From contig DPRC01000073.1 in NCBI GenBank assembly GCA_003537695.1, positions 1-9,115 on the forward strand: a stretch of 9,115 bases of DNA, written 5' to 3'. Positions 1-6,800 of the stretch are shown here, in pieces. The stretch comes from Polaribacter sp. (GTDB taxonomy: Bacteria > Bacteroidota > Bacteroidia > Flavobacteriales > Flavobacteriaceae). Position 1 is the stretch's first letter. Every line of letters starts with the position of its first letter. Both the position numbers and the translations under genes were made by a program. The notes under the pieces are model-generated. The model was given only the letters and a program-made list of their open reading frames with translations, had not been told where the DNA came from and did no database searches.

Positions 1-863
1 CTCACTTTGGTTCCTGCTTCTTTTGGATTGAGAAAAGAACGCACCAATAACGGAATTTCATTTCGCTCTAGCGGTTGTAATGTTTTTGGATGTATTACAG
101 AGGCGCCATAGAAAGCCATTTCAATTGCCTCTTCGTATGAAATTTGCTCTAACAACGTAGTCTCCTCAAAAACGCGTGGATCTGCATTTAAAACACCTGC
201 CACATCTTTCCAGATAGTAACACTTTCTGCGTTTAGGCAATAAGCAAAAATAGCTGCGGTATAATCAGAACCCTCTCTTCCCAGAGTGGTTGTGTTTTCA
301 GTGTCATTTGCAGCAATAAATCCTTGTGTAATATTTAATTTAGAAACGTCTAACTTCTTACTAATTATGTCTTGCGTTAAGGCCCAATCTACTTTAGCAT
401 CCCTGTAGTTACTATCTGTTTTTATATAATTCCGAACATCGAACCAATTGTTTTCAATTCCGATTTTTGTAAAGTACGCACAAACTATTTTCGTAGACAA
501 TAGCTCTCCAAAACAGATGATTTGATCGTATACATAATTATATCTTTGCGATGTATTTCTTGCTAAAAACCAACTTAATTCACCTAATAGAATGTCAATT
601 TCTTTATAAATTTCATCATTTTTATCAAATAAATCATTGAGAATAGTTTTGTGAAAATCCTCAATAAAACCAAGCTTTTCGGACAGCTGATCTGTCTTAT
701 CGTAGTAGGCATCGATTACCGCCTCAAAGGCATTCGTAATCTTCCCCATTGCAGAGATGACCACCAACGTATTTTCCGTGCCTTCACTTTGTAAAATATT
801 AATTATATTTTTTACACCTGCGGCATCCTTTACAGAGGCTCCTCCAAATTTAAAAATTTTCAT
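1..863 (-). CDS. lysC: Aspartate kinase, C-terminal part cut by the window edge
   Basis: Aspartate kinase phosphorylates L-aspartate with ATP, the first step towards lysine (via diaminopimelate), threonine and methionine; it is cytoplasmic. The visible 287 residues start at the ATG at 861-863 and hold the whole amino-acid kinase domain: N-terminal KFGGAS (5-10), VVISAMG (34-40), CFGE (117-120), TLGREGSD (193-200) and the late YGASVIHPKTLQP stretch (252-264). The family is usually about 410-450 residues, so the C-terminal ACT regulatory domains lie beyond base 1. There is no sign of a fused homoserine dehydrogenase, but that end cannot be seen. The start is 2 bp after the stop of the acetyltransferase gene upstream, so the two are almost surely one transcript. 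Feedback control cannot be judged without the ACT domains. The kinase family is certain; the symbol is by convention. Confidence 0.95.
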   Translation of the reverse strand, partial: MKIFKFGGASVKDAAGVKNIINILQSEGTENTLVVISAMGKITNAFEAVIDAYYDKTDQLSEKLGFIEDFHKTILNDLFDKNDEIYKEIDILLGELSWFLARNTSQRYNYVYDQIICFGELLSTKIVCAYFTKIGIENNWFDVRNYIKTDSNYRDAKVDWALTQDIISKKLDVSKLNITQGFIAANDTENTTTLGREGSDYTAAIFAYCLNAESVTIWKDVAGVLNADPRVFEETTLLEQISYEEAIEMAFYGASVIHPKTLQPLERNEIPLLVRSFLNPKEAGTKV

Positions 864-865
864 TC

Positions 866-1345
866 TTAGTTATCTTGAATAAATTTTACTAAATTTTCTT
901 TGTTCATTTGTACCACGGACCAATCGTTTAAATAGGTTGCTCCTGTACTTTTATAAAAATCAATTGCATTGGTATTCCAATCAATCACCTCCCAAGCAAC
1001 CCTGTTAAAATTATGCTCGTGTGCATGTTTTAAGACGGCAGTATAAAGGGCTTTTCCTGCTCCAATTTTCTGTTTGGCCTTCGTTACAATTAAATCCTCT
1101 AAATGAATGGTGCGTCCCTTCCAAGTAGAAAATCGCTCATAAAACAAGGCAATACCTATGATCGTGCAGTCTTGTTCTGCAACAAACACCTTAAATTTTG
1201 GGTTTTCAGAAAAACCATCTTGCACTAAGTCTGCGACCGTAATTGCTACTGCATCAGGCTCCTTTTCAAAAATTGCCAATTCTGTGATTAAATCAAATAC
1301 TGCTTGCATATCTTCTGCTTCCCCTAATCGTATGATATAACTCAT
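866..1345 (-). CDS. GNAT N-acetyltransferase, SSAT (diamine/thialysine acetyltransferase)-like
   Basis: A 159-residue single-domain GNAT enzyme that would transfer an acetyl group from acetyl-CoA to an amine. HLEDLIV (81-87) followed by QKIGAG (92-97) is motif A, the acetyl-CoA pyrophosphate loop. WNTNAIDFYKSTGA (123-136) is the motif B region with the usual late tyrosine (Y131). YERFSTWKGR just before motif A, and the WN..AIDFYK..GA pattern, match the layout of spermidine/spermine and thialysine acetyltransferases more than ribosomal-protein acetyltransferases. It is first in a two-gene minus-strand unit, 2 bp before aspartate kinase. A TATCTTTG promoter-like element lies just upstream. The substrate is not shown by the sequence: polyamine, thialysine or another lysine-like amine are all open. 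Family call high, substrate low. Confidence 0.9.
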   Translation of the reverse strand: MSYIIRLGEAEDMQAVFDLITELAIFEKEPDAVAITVADLVQDGFSENPKFKVFVAEQDCTIIGIALFYERFSTWKGRTIHLEDLIVTKAKQKIGAGKALYTAVLKHAHEHNFNRVAWEVIDWNTNAIDFYKSTGATYLNDWSVVQMNKENLVKFIQDN

Positions 1346-1361
1346 GTTCTAATAATTTTAT

Positions 1362-1369
1362 CAAAGATA
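1362..1369 (-). promoter_or_regulatory. Putative Bacteroidota -7 element for the acetyltransferase-lysC unit
   Basis: On the minus strand this reads TATCTTTG, an exact match to the Bacteroidota TAnnTTTG element. Transcription would start near 1355, leaving a leader of about 10 nt before the ATG at 1345. No clean TTG is found 17-23 bp upstream; the best is TTT at 1389-1391. It is placed by pattern only. Confidence 0.45.
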
Positions 1370-1480
1370 GTTTTTTTGAAATCGCTTTAAAATATTTAAC
1401 TTAATTATACACTTATTTTTAATTTGTTTAAAATTTCAAACCGCAGAATAATTTGTACCGTAAAATTGAGCACGAAATCG

Positions 1481-1510
1481 TTGTAGTTACTTAAAAAAAG
1501 GGCATCTTTG
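1481..1510 (+). promoter_or_regulatory. Putative Bacteroidota promoter of fbp
   Basis: TTG at 1481-1483, a 19 bp spacer, then CATCTTTG at 1503-1510, which differs from TAnnTTTG at the first base. Transcription would begin near 1517 with an AT-rich leader of under 20 nt before the fbp ATG. The 1346-1534 gap between the divergent units otherwise holds only AT-rich sequence and the opposing element at 1362-1369. Confidence 0.5.
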
Positions 1511-1534
1511 CAGTCCCCATATTAAATAAAAAAC

Positions 1535-2545
1535 ATGTCGCATAAAATTCAAACTTTAGGAGAGTTTATTATTGAAAATCAAGATTCTTTTAAGTATTCT
1601 TCAGGAGAACTTTCCAGACTTATCAACTCTATCAGACTGGCAGCGAAAGTTGTAAATCACGAGGTAAACAAAGCCGGTTTAGTAGATGTAATTGGTGCTT
1701 ACGGAGAAACAAACATCCAAGGTGAGGATCAGCAGAAACTAGATGTTTATGCCAATGATAAGTTCATTCAAACACTCACAAAAAGGAATATTGTCTGTGG
1801 CATTGCTAGTGAAGAAGAAGACAGTTTTATATCTATCAATAGCCAAGATGAAAATCATCAAAATAAGTACGTGGTACTAATTGATCCTTTGGACGGTTCT
1901 TCTAATATCGATGTCAACGTATCTGTAGGAACTATTTTCTCCATTTACCGAAGAATTACACCTGTTGGTACCCCCGTGCAATTAGCAGATTTCTTACAGA
2001 AAGGAAGTGAACAAGTAGCTGCTGGTTATGTTGTCTACGGAACTTCTACCATGTTGGTGTATACCACTGGTGCTGGTGTCAACGGCTTTACTTTAAATCC
2101 TGCCATTGGAACCTTTTACTTATCGCACCCTAACATGCAGTTTCCAGAAGATGGTACTATTTATTCAGTGAATGAAGGTAATTATTTTGATTTCCCTGAA
2201 GGGATAAAAAAATATATAAAATACTGTCAAGAAGAGGAAGGTGAAAGACCTTATACCAGCAGATATATTGGTTCTTTGGTTTCCGATTTTCATAGAAATA
2301 TGATCAAAGGTGGTATTTATTTATATCCTAAAGGCTCGCGAAATCCCAGCGGGAAACTGCGCTTATTGTATGAATGCAACCCAATTGCTTATATTGCAGA
2401 GCAGGCCAATGGAAAATCTTCTGATGGATACACAAGAACCTTAGATGTAGCGCCTACAGAATTACACCAAAGAGTTCCTTTTATTTGCGGAAGTAAAAAC
2501 ATGGTAGATAAAGTAGAAGCGTTTATGCAAAAATTTGGCGAATAA
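1535..2545 (+). CDS. fbp: Class I fructose-1,6-bisphosphatase
   Basis: Hydrolyses fructose 1,6-bisphosphate to fructose 6-phosphate and phosphate, the committed step of gluconeogenesis, in the cytoplasm. At 336 residues it is the normal length for class I. The metal site is visible: ASEEED (91-96), then [10 protein letters not shown] (117-126), which supplies the acidic ligands for Mg2+/Mn2+. The family signature [13 protein letters not shown] (273-285) carries the last metal-binding glutamate (E280) and the substrate-binding lysine. [12 protein letters not shown] (244-255) and [10 protein letters not shown] (264-273) form the sugar-phosphate pocket. The N-terminal region around residues 20-60 resembles the AMP-binding segment of the class, but AMP inhibition is not proven by this. 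The ATG at 1535 follows an AT-rich leader without a Shine-Dalgarno, usual for this phylum. The gene is divergent from the acetyltransferase-lysC unit and is followed after 110 bp by sod. Confidence 0.98.
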   Translation: MSHKIQTLGEFIIENQDSFKYSSGELSRLINSIRLAAKVVNHEVNKAGLVDVIGAYGETNIQGEDQQKLDVYANDKFIQTLTKRNIVCGIASEEEDSFISINSQDENHQNKYVVLIDPLDGSSNIDVNVSVGTIFSIYRRITPVGTPVQLADFLQKGSEQVAAGYVVYGTSTMLVYTTGAGVNGFTLNPAIGTFYLSHPNMQFPEDGTIYSVNEGNYFDFPEGIKKYIKYCQEEEGERPYTSRYIGSLVSDFHRNMIKGGIYLYPKGSRNPSGKLRLLYECNPIAYIAEQANGKSSDGYTRTLDVAPTELHQRVPFICGSKNMVDKVEAFMQKFGE

Positions 2546-2570
2546 ATCTTATTGATACTATTATAGGGGA

Positions 2571-2590
2571 ACAAAAGCTTAATATTTTGT
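2571..2590. repeat. Short inverted repeat overlapping the sod -33 element
   Basis: ACAAAA (2571-2576) and TTTTGT (2585-2590) are perfect inverted arms around 8 bp. The right arm covers the TTG of the proposed sod promoter. It could be an operator, but 6 bp AT-rich arms also arise by chance in this DNA. Confidence 0.25.
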
Positions 2591-2616
2591 AAACTGCTGC
2601 ATATTGAGTAAATTTG
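2587..2616 (+). promoter_or_regulatory. Putative Bacteroidota promoter of sod
   Basis: TTG at 2587-2589, a 19 bp spacer, and TAAATTTG at 2609-2616, an exact TAnnTTTG. This is the best promoter match in the window. Transcription would start near 2623, giving a leader of about 33 nt. It lies between fbp and sod, so sod can be transcribed apart from fbp; no intrinsic terminator was found after fbp, so read-through is also possible. Confidence 0.65.
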
Positions 2617-2632
2617 CAATAATGAATAGAGT

Positions 2633-2680
2633 ATGAACCTTAAAATAGAAAAAAAATGGCTTTTCAATTACCAGAATTAG
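2633..2680 (+). other. Small upstream ORF overlapping the sod start
   Basis: ATG at 2633 opens a 15-codon frame ending at TAG 2678-2680. It covers the sod ATG (2656) in a different frame and passes through a run of eight A (2649-2656) ending at that ATG. If transcription starts near 2623 this is the first AUG in the mRNA. There is no evidence that it is translated; it is recorded because of its position. Confidence 0.2.
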
Positions 2681-3264
2681 ACTATGCTTACGATGCGTTA
2701 GAACCTAATATAGATGCAAAAACTATGGAAATTCATCATAGCAAACATCACAATGGATATACAACGAAATTAAACGGCGCAGTTGCAGGAAGTGACTTAG
2801 AAGGAAAATCTATTGAAGCTATTTTAGCTAATTTAGATATGAGCAATGGTGGTGTAAGAAATAATGGTGGTGGTTTTTACAATCATTCTTTATTTTGGAA
2901 AGTAATGAACCCACAAAACAAAGGAACGCTTTCAGGAGCGTTAAAAGAGGCTATTGAAGCTGCTTTTGGATCTGAAAAGGCTTTCATGGAAGCATTTTCT
3001 AATGCTGCTGCAACTCAATTTGGTTCTGGATGGGCTTGGTTGTGCGTACATAAAGGAGGAAAAGTAGACGTGTGTTCTACACCAAACCAAGACAATCCCT
3101 TAATGCCCGGCGTTACTTGTGGAGGAACTCCAATTTTAGGATTAGACGTTTGGGAACATGCATACTACTTAAACTACCAAAACAGAAGACCTGATTATAT
3201 TAATGCTTTCTTTAATGTAATTAACTGGAACGAAGTTGAACGTAGGTTTAATGAAGCAAAATAA
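2656..3264 (+). CDS. sod: Fe/Mn-family superoxide dismutase
   Basis: Converts superoxide to oxygen and hydrogen peroxide. It is cytoplasmic, as no signal peptide is seen. The 202 residues are full length. The four metal ligands are H27 (in [10 protein letters not shown]), H77 (NHSLFW), D164 and H168 (DVWEHAYY, 164-171). Metal-preference positions look Mn-like: a glycine before the second histidine (GGGFYNH, 71-77) and the outer-sphere glutamine at Q145 in STPNQD. Closely related Bacteroidota enzymes can be cambialistic, so Fe or Mn use cannot be settled by sequence. C130, C140 and C155 are extra cysteines, not ligands. The ATG follows a run of A with no Shine-Dalgarno. The gene has its own promoter at 2587-2616 and ends at a strong terminator. 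Confidence 0.98.
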   Translation: MAFQLPELDYAYDALEPNIDAKTMEIHHSKHHNGYTTKLNGAVAGSDLEGKSIEAILANLDMSNGGVRNNGGGFYNHSLFWKVMNPQNKGTLSGALKEAIEAAFGSEKAFMEAFSNAAATQFGSGWAWLCVHKGGKVDVCSTPNQDNPLMPGVTCGGTPILGLDVWEHAYYLNYQNRRPDYINAFFNVINWNEVERRFNEAK

Positions 3265-3313
3265 GCAGTCTGTCTGCCTGCAGTGGTGAACGCTTAAGTG
3301 AAGCTCGCAACTG
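3265..3313. other. GC-richer non-coding tract after sod
   Basis: These 49 bp are about 55% G+C, against an AT-rich background on both sides. They begin with an imperfect tetranucleotide run (GTCTGTCTGCCTGCAG). No ORF or strong hairpin is seen in it. It may be a remnant of a dispersed intergenic repeat, but one copy in one window cannot show that. Confidence 0.3.
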
Positions 3314-3325
3314 TTTATAGAAACT

Positions 3326-3358
3326 AAAAAAGCATCCAAAAATTTGGATGCTTTTTTT
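3326..3358. terminator. Bidirectional intrinsic terminator between sod and the purF-like gene
   Basis: GCATCCAAA (3332-3340) and TTTGGATGC (3343-3351) form a near-continuous stem; in practice the inner A-T pairs open to give the loop. It is preceded by six A and followed by seven T, so it works on both strands and serves both convergent genes. Confidence 0.92.
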
Positions 3359-3379
3359 ATGGATAAAAATTAAAGGGGG

Positions 3380-5278
3380 TTAATAAGCTCTTTTATCGTT
3401 TCCTTCATAAAAATTTATGAAGGCTTCGTTTACCACTCTATTTCCTCCTGGTGTTGGATAATCCCCTGTGAAATACCAATCTCCTAAATTATCTGGACAA
3501 GCAATGTGCAAGTTTTCTACGGTTTGGTAAATAACATCAACATCCGCCTTTATGTCTTTTGTCTTTAACATTTCAGCAATTTTAGCAGAAACTTCTTCAA
3601 TCGCAAAAGGCGCATAAATTCCTTTTACAAAATTCACTATTTCTTCATCTTTCTTGCCTTGTTGTGCTTTTGATTTCTTGTAAACGGTGTCTATAATACT
3701 TTCTTGCTTTGTGTCTTTTAACAACTCAATTGCTGCTTTAAAAGCAATAAAAGCTTCAATCCTAGCCATGTCTATTCCGTAACAATCTGGATATCTAATT
3801 TGTGGCGCAGAAGAAACTACGACGATCTTTTTAGGGGCTAATCTGTCTAAAATTTTAATAATACTTTTCTTCAACGTTGTTCCTCTAACAATACTGTCGT
3901 CTATAATAACCAGATTGTCTGTTGGTTTTACAACACCGTACGTAATGTCATAGACATGCTCTACCAAATCGTCTCTACTGCTATCATCAGCAATAAAGGT
4001 TCTTAATTTTGCATCTTTAATTGCTATTTTTTCAAAACGCGCTCTTTCAGACAAAATTTCTGTAACTCTCTTGGCAGATAATTTTGTACCACCCGCTAAT
4101 ATTTTAGCTGTTTTTTGCTCATTTAATAAATCTTCTGCAGCCTCTGTCATTCCGTAGAAAGAAGTTTCTGCTGTATTTGGGATGTAAGAAAAAACAGTGT
4201 TAGAGATGTCAGAATTAATCGATTTTAAGATTTTTGGAAACACTAATTTTCCTAAATTCTTTCTTTCTTCATAAATAGAAGCATCACTTCCTCTAGAAAA
4301 ATAAATACGCTCGAAAGAACACGATTTCTTTTCTCTAGGCGCTAAAACTTCTTCTACAGATGTCTTTCCATTCTTTTTTATAATTAGTGCATGTCCTCTT
4401 TCTAATTCCTGAACATCTTCAATCTTTACATTAAAAACAGTTTGAATAACGGGTCTTTCCGAAGCAACCACTACCACCTCATCATCTTCATAGAAGTACG
4501 TTGGTCTAATTCCGTTTGGATCTCTTAAAACAAAAGCATCTCCATGCCCTACTAAACCTGCCAAAGCATAACCACCATCCCAGTTTTTGGCAGACCTGCT
4601 TAATACGTTTTGTAAGTCTAAATGCTCTTCTATAAATGGCGAAGCGTCTTTTTTATTAAATCCTTTAATTTTTGCTTGTTGGTACAAACTAGCCACCTCT
4701 TCTTCTAAAAAGTGACCTATTTTTTCCATGACAGTTACCGTATCTGTAAACTCTTTTGGATGCTGCCCTAGCTCTACCAATTCTTCTAATAATTGTTTCG
4801 AGTTGGTCATATTAAAATTCCCAGCAACAATTAAATTTTGATGACGCCAATTGCTTTGACGTAAAAATGGATGCACACTTTCTATGCTGTTTTTACCGAA
4901 AGTACCGTAACGAACATGCCCTAAAAACAAATTCCCTATGTATGGCATGTGCTCCTCCTGCCAAGCAACATCGTCCTTTTTGTCGGGGTTTTCTTCTAAC
5001 ACCCCATTTAAACGATCGTTTATTTGAGCAAAAATATCTTGTATGGGTTGCGATTGGTTAGAACGCACTCTACTTACATACCTAGTTCCTGGTGCTACAT
5101 TAAATTTTACACTGGCAAAACCAGCACCATCTTGACCGCGATTGTGTTGTTTCTCCATTAACAGATACATCTTATTAATGCCGTAGAAAGCAGACCCGTA
5201 TTTGTCCTTATAAAACTGTAAAGGTTTCTTTAATCGGACAAGTGCAATTCCACATTCATGCTTGATAGCGTCACTCAT
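3380..5278 (-). CDS. purF: PurF-like amidophosphoribosyltransferase, long Bacteroidota form
   Basis: Predicted class II glutamine amidotransferase fused to a phosphoribosyltransferase; PurF makes 5-phosphoribosylamine from PRPP and glutamine, the first step of purine synthesis. The N-terminal nucleophile would be C9 after removal of an 8-residue propeptide (E|CGIAL), as in the B. subtilis enzyme. The glutaminase domain shows QHNRGQDGAG (44-53), GHVRYGT (120-126) and D179. DPNGIRP (253-259) and YFSRGSD (326-332) follow. The PRPP site is VIIDDSIVRGTT (457-468). It differs from textbook PurF: 632 residues against about 470-510, NFN (154-156) for NGN at the oxyanion hole, PNT for PDS in the pyrophosphate loop (around 367-369), and the C-terminal CxxC of Fe-S PurFs replaced, although C320 and FTGDYP remain. 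It may be the purine enzyme or a paralogue. It follows pfkB after 87 bp containing a terminator; no clear promoter was found. Confidence 0.85.
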   Translation of the reverse strand: MSDAIKHECGIALVRLKKPLQFYKDKYGSAFYGINKMYLLMEKQHNRGQDGAGFASVKFNVAPGTRYVSRVRSNQSQPIQDIFAQINDRLNGVLEENPDKKDDVAWQEEHMPYIGNLFLGHVRYGTFGKNSIESVHPFLRQSNWRHQNLIVAGNFNMTNSKQLLEELVELGQHPKEFTDTVTVMEKIGHFLEEEVASLYQQAKIKGFNKKDASPFIEEHLDLQNVLSRSAKNWDGGYALAGLVGHGDAFVLRDPNGIRPTYFYEDDEVVVVASERPVIQTVFNVKIEDVQELERGHALIIKKNGKTSVEEVLAPREKKSCSFERIYFSRGSDASIYEERKNLGKLVFPKILKSINSDISNTVFSYIPNTAETSFYGMTEAAEDLLNEQKTAKILAGGTKLSAKRVTEILSERARFEKIAIKDAKLRTFIADDSSRDDLVEHVYDITYGVVKPTDNLVIIDDSIVRGTTLKKSIIKILDRLAPKKIVVVSSAPQIRYPDCYGIDMARIEAFIAFKAAIELLKDTKQESIIDTVYKKSKAQQGKKDEEIVNFVKGIYAPFAIEEVSAKIAEMLKTKDIKADVDVIYQTVENLHIACPDNLGDWYFTGDYPTPGGNRVVNEAFINFYEGNDKRAY

Positions 5279-5330
5279 TTAGTCTTGTTTTTAGTTGTTT
5301 TGCGTTGTGTTGTTTACCTACTTTTTTATC

Positions 5331-5361
5331 AAAAAAAAATCCGCAGTGTTAACCGCGGATT
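5331..5361 (-). terminator. Intrinsic terminator between pfkB and the purF-like gene
   Basis: On the minus strand AATCCGC (5361-5355) pairs with GCGGATT (5344-5338) around a 10-nt loop, followed at once by a run of T (5339-5331 on the plus strand is nine A). It lies 4 bp after the pfkB stop and about 52 bp before the purF-like ATG. It would end pfkB transcripts or attenuate read-through. Confidence 0.85.
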
Positions 5362-5365
5362 CTTA

Positions 5366-6292
5366 TTAAGCTATGTTCATGTCAAATTGTGTCAAGTCTT
5401 TAAAAGCTTGCAAACGATCTGTAACTTCATCTGCCGTTAGCGTCTGCATGCGTTCCGTGCCAAACTCCTCTACACAGAAAGAAGCTAAGTTGGAGCCAAA
5501 AATGATGGCGTTTTTCATATTCTCAAAAGAGAGGTCTTCCGTTTTTGCTAAATAGCCACAAAAACCACCAGCGAATGTATCTCCTGCTCCTGTTGGATCA
5601 AAAACGTCTGCTAATGGCAACGCAGGTGCAGCAAACATTTTACCCTCACTAAACAGCAATGCTCCGTGTTCTCCTTTTTTAATCACCACAAATTTTGGTC
5701 CCATCGTATGAATCTTCTTCGCTGCATTTACCAGAGAATACTCTCCAGATAATTGTCTTGCTTCTTCATCATTAATAGTAATTACGTCTACTCTTTTTAA
5801 AACGGTGTGTAAATCATTTAAAGCAATGTCCATCCAGAAATTCATCGTGTCTAAAACAATTAGATTTGGTGTTTCCTTCATTTGGTCCAACACAGAAGCC
5901 TGTGTTAAAGGATGCAAATTTCCTAGCATCACAATACCTGCATCTTTAAAATGTTCAGGTACTACGGGAGCAAACGTTTCTAAAACATTTAACTCTGTAA
6001 CTAAGGTGTCTCTAGAATTCATATCATTGTGATATTTCCCACTCCAGAAAAAAGTCTTCCCATCTTTTACAACTTCAATTCCATCAGTATTAATTCCATT
6101 CGAATTCATCATTTCTAAATAGGAAGCTGGAAAGTCTCCTCCAACAACTGAAACAACACCAGTTTCCACTCCAAATTGAGAGGCCGCCAAACCAACAAAA
6201 GTTCCCGATCCTCCTAAAATTTTATCTGTTTTACCAAAAGGTGTCTCAATAGCATCAAATGCTACGGTACCAACTGCTAATAATTTACTCAT
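5366..6292 (-). CDS. PfkB-family carbohydrate/nucleoside kinase
   Basis: A 308-residue ribokinase-fold kinase that would phosphorylate a sugar or nucleoside using ATP; cytoplasmic. The N-terminal glycine-rich GGSGTFVGLAAS (27-38) forms part of the substrate pocket. NDEEA (174-178) fits the family NxxE Mg-binding motif. KKGEHGALL (205-213) precedes the catalytic signature DPTGAGDTFAGGF (232-244) with D238 as the base. Length is normal. The substrate cannot be read from these motifs: ribokinase, adenosine/inosine kinase or fructokinase-like roles are open. Its neighbour, a PurF-like PRPP enzyme, leans towards nucleoside or ribose metabolism, by inference only. It is divergent from sufE over a 71 bp gap holding promoter-like elements on both strands, and ends in a terminator. 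Confidence 0.93.
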   Translation of the reverse strand: MSKLLAVGTVAFDAIETPFGKTDKILGGSGTFVGLAASQFGVETGVVSVVGGDFPASYLEMMNSNGINTDGIEVVKDGKTFFWSGKYHNDMNSRDTLVTELNVLETFAPVVPEHFKDAGIVMLGNLHPLTQASVLDQMKETPNLIVLDTMNFWMDIALNDLHTVLKRVDVITINDEEARQLSGEYSLVNAAKKIHTMGPKFVVIKKGEHGALLFSEGKMFAAPALPLADVFDPTGAGDTFAGGFCGYLAKTEDLSFENMKNAIIFGSNLASFCVEEFGTERMQTLTADEVTDRLQAFKDLTQFDMNIA

Positions 6293-6309
6293 TTCTTAGT
6301 TTTTATGCG

Positions 6310-6317
6310 TAATTTTG
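6310..6317 (+). promoter_or_regulatory. Putative -7 element of the sufE cluster
   Basis: TAATTTTG is an exact TAnnTTTG. Transcription would begin near 6324, giving a leader of about 40 nt before the sufE ATG. No TTG lies at the expected distance upstream, so the -33 part is weak or absent. Confidence 0.45.
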
Positions 6318-6345
6318 CATTGTACAAAATCGCTTTTTGAAAGCA

Positions 6346-6374
6346 CAAAAATAAGTTTTAAAAATGACTATCAA
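6346..6374 (-). promoter_or_regulatory. Putative Bacteroidota promoter of pfkB
   Basis: On the minus strand, TTG (6374-6372), an 18 bp spacer and TATTTTTG (6353-6346) match the Bacteroidota consensus in both parts. The start would be near 6339, with a leader of about 46 nt to the pfkB ATG. The -33 element lies inside the first codons of sufE, so the two divergent transcripts would overlap at their 5' ends. Confidence 0.5.
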
Positions 6375-6789
6375 AGAAATACAAGAAGAAATTATTGAGG
6401 AGTTCTCTATGTTTGATGATTGGATGGATCGCTATGAATATATTATAGATCTCGGGAAGTCATTACCCATTATAGACAGCCAATATAAATTAGAAGAAAA
6501 CTTGATAAAGGGGTGTCAATCTAAAGTTTGGTTATACTCTGAATTAAATCGTGATAAGGTCAAATTTACAGCAGATAGTGATGCTATTTTAACCAAAGGG
6601 ATTGTGGCATTGTTATTGCGCGTTTTTTCGGAACAGAAACCAGCAGATATTTTAACTGCGGAAACAACGTTTATAGATAAAATTGGACTGAAAGAACATT
6701 TGAGTCCAACCAGAGCAAACGGTTTGGTATCGATGGTAAAACAAATAAAAATGTACGCAATTGCGCAACAAACAAGATTAACAGATTAA
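6364..6789 (+). CDS. sufE: SufE-family sulfur acceptor protein
   Basis: SufE takes persulfide sulfur from the cysteine desulfurase SufS on a single cysteine and passes it to the SufBCD scaffold for Fe-S cluster assembly. The 141 residues are the normal size. The acceptor cysteine is C51 in KGCQSKVWL (49-57), at the same position as in E. coli SufE. GIVALLLRVFSEQKP (79-93) and LSPTRANGL (113-121) are the other conserved family blocks. No second domain is fused. It leads a plus-strand cluster and is followed 11 bp later by the DUF59 gene, which also points to Fe-S maturation. SufB, C, D and S are not in this window, so they must be encoded elsewhere. The start has no Shine-Dalgarno. Confidence 0.96.
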   Translation: MTIKEIQEEIIEEFSMFDDWMDRYEYIIDLGKSLPIIDSQYKLEENLIKGCQSKVWLYSELNRDKVKFTADSDAILTKGIVALLLRVFSEQKPADILTAETTFIDKIGLKEHLSPTRANGLVSMVKQIKMYAIAQQTRLTD

Positions 6790-6800
6790 GAATTTACACG

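Noticed and set aside
2389..2667. 92-codon minus-strand open frame across the fbp/sod junction
   Set aside because: It is opposite two certain genes and crosses the sod promoter; its translation resembles no protein family.
5258..5440. 60-codon plus-strand open frame over the pfkB/purF gap
   Set aside because: It spans the terminator and both gene ends in antisense and has no recognisable features.
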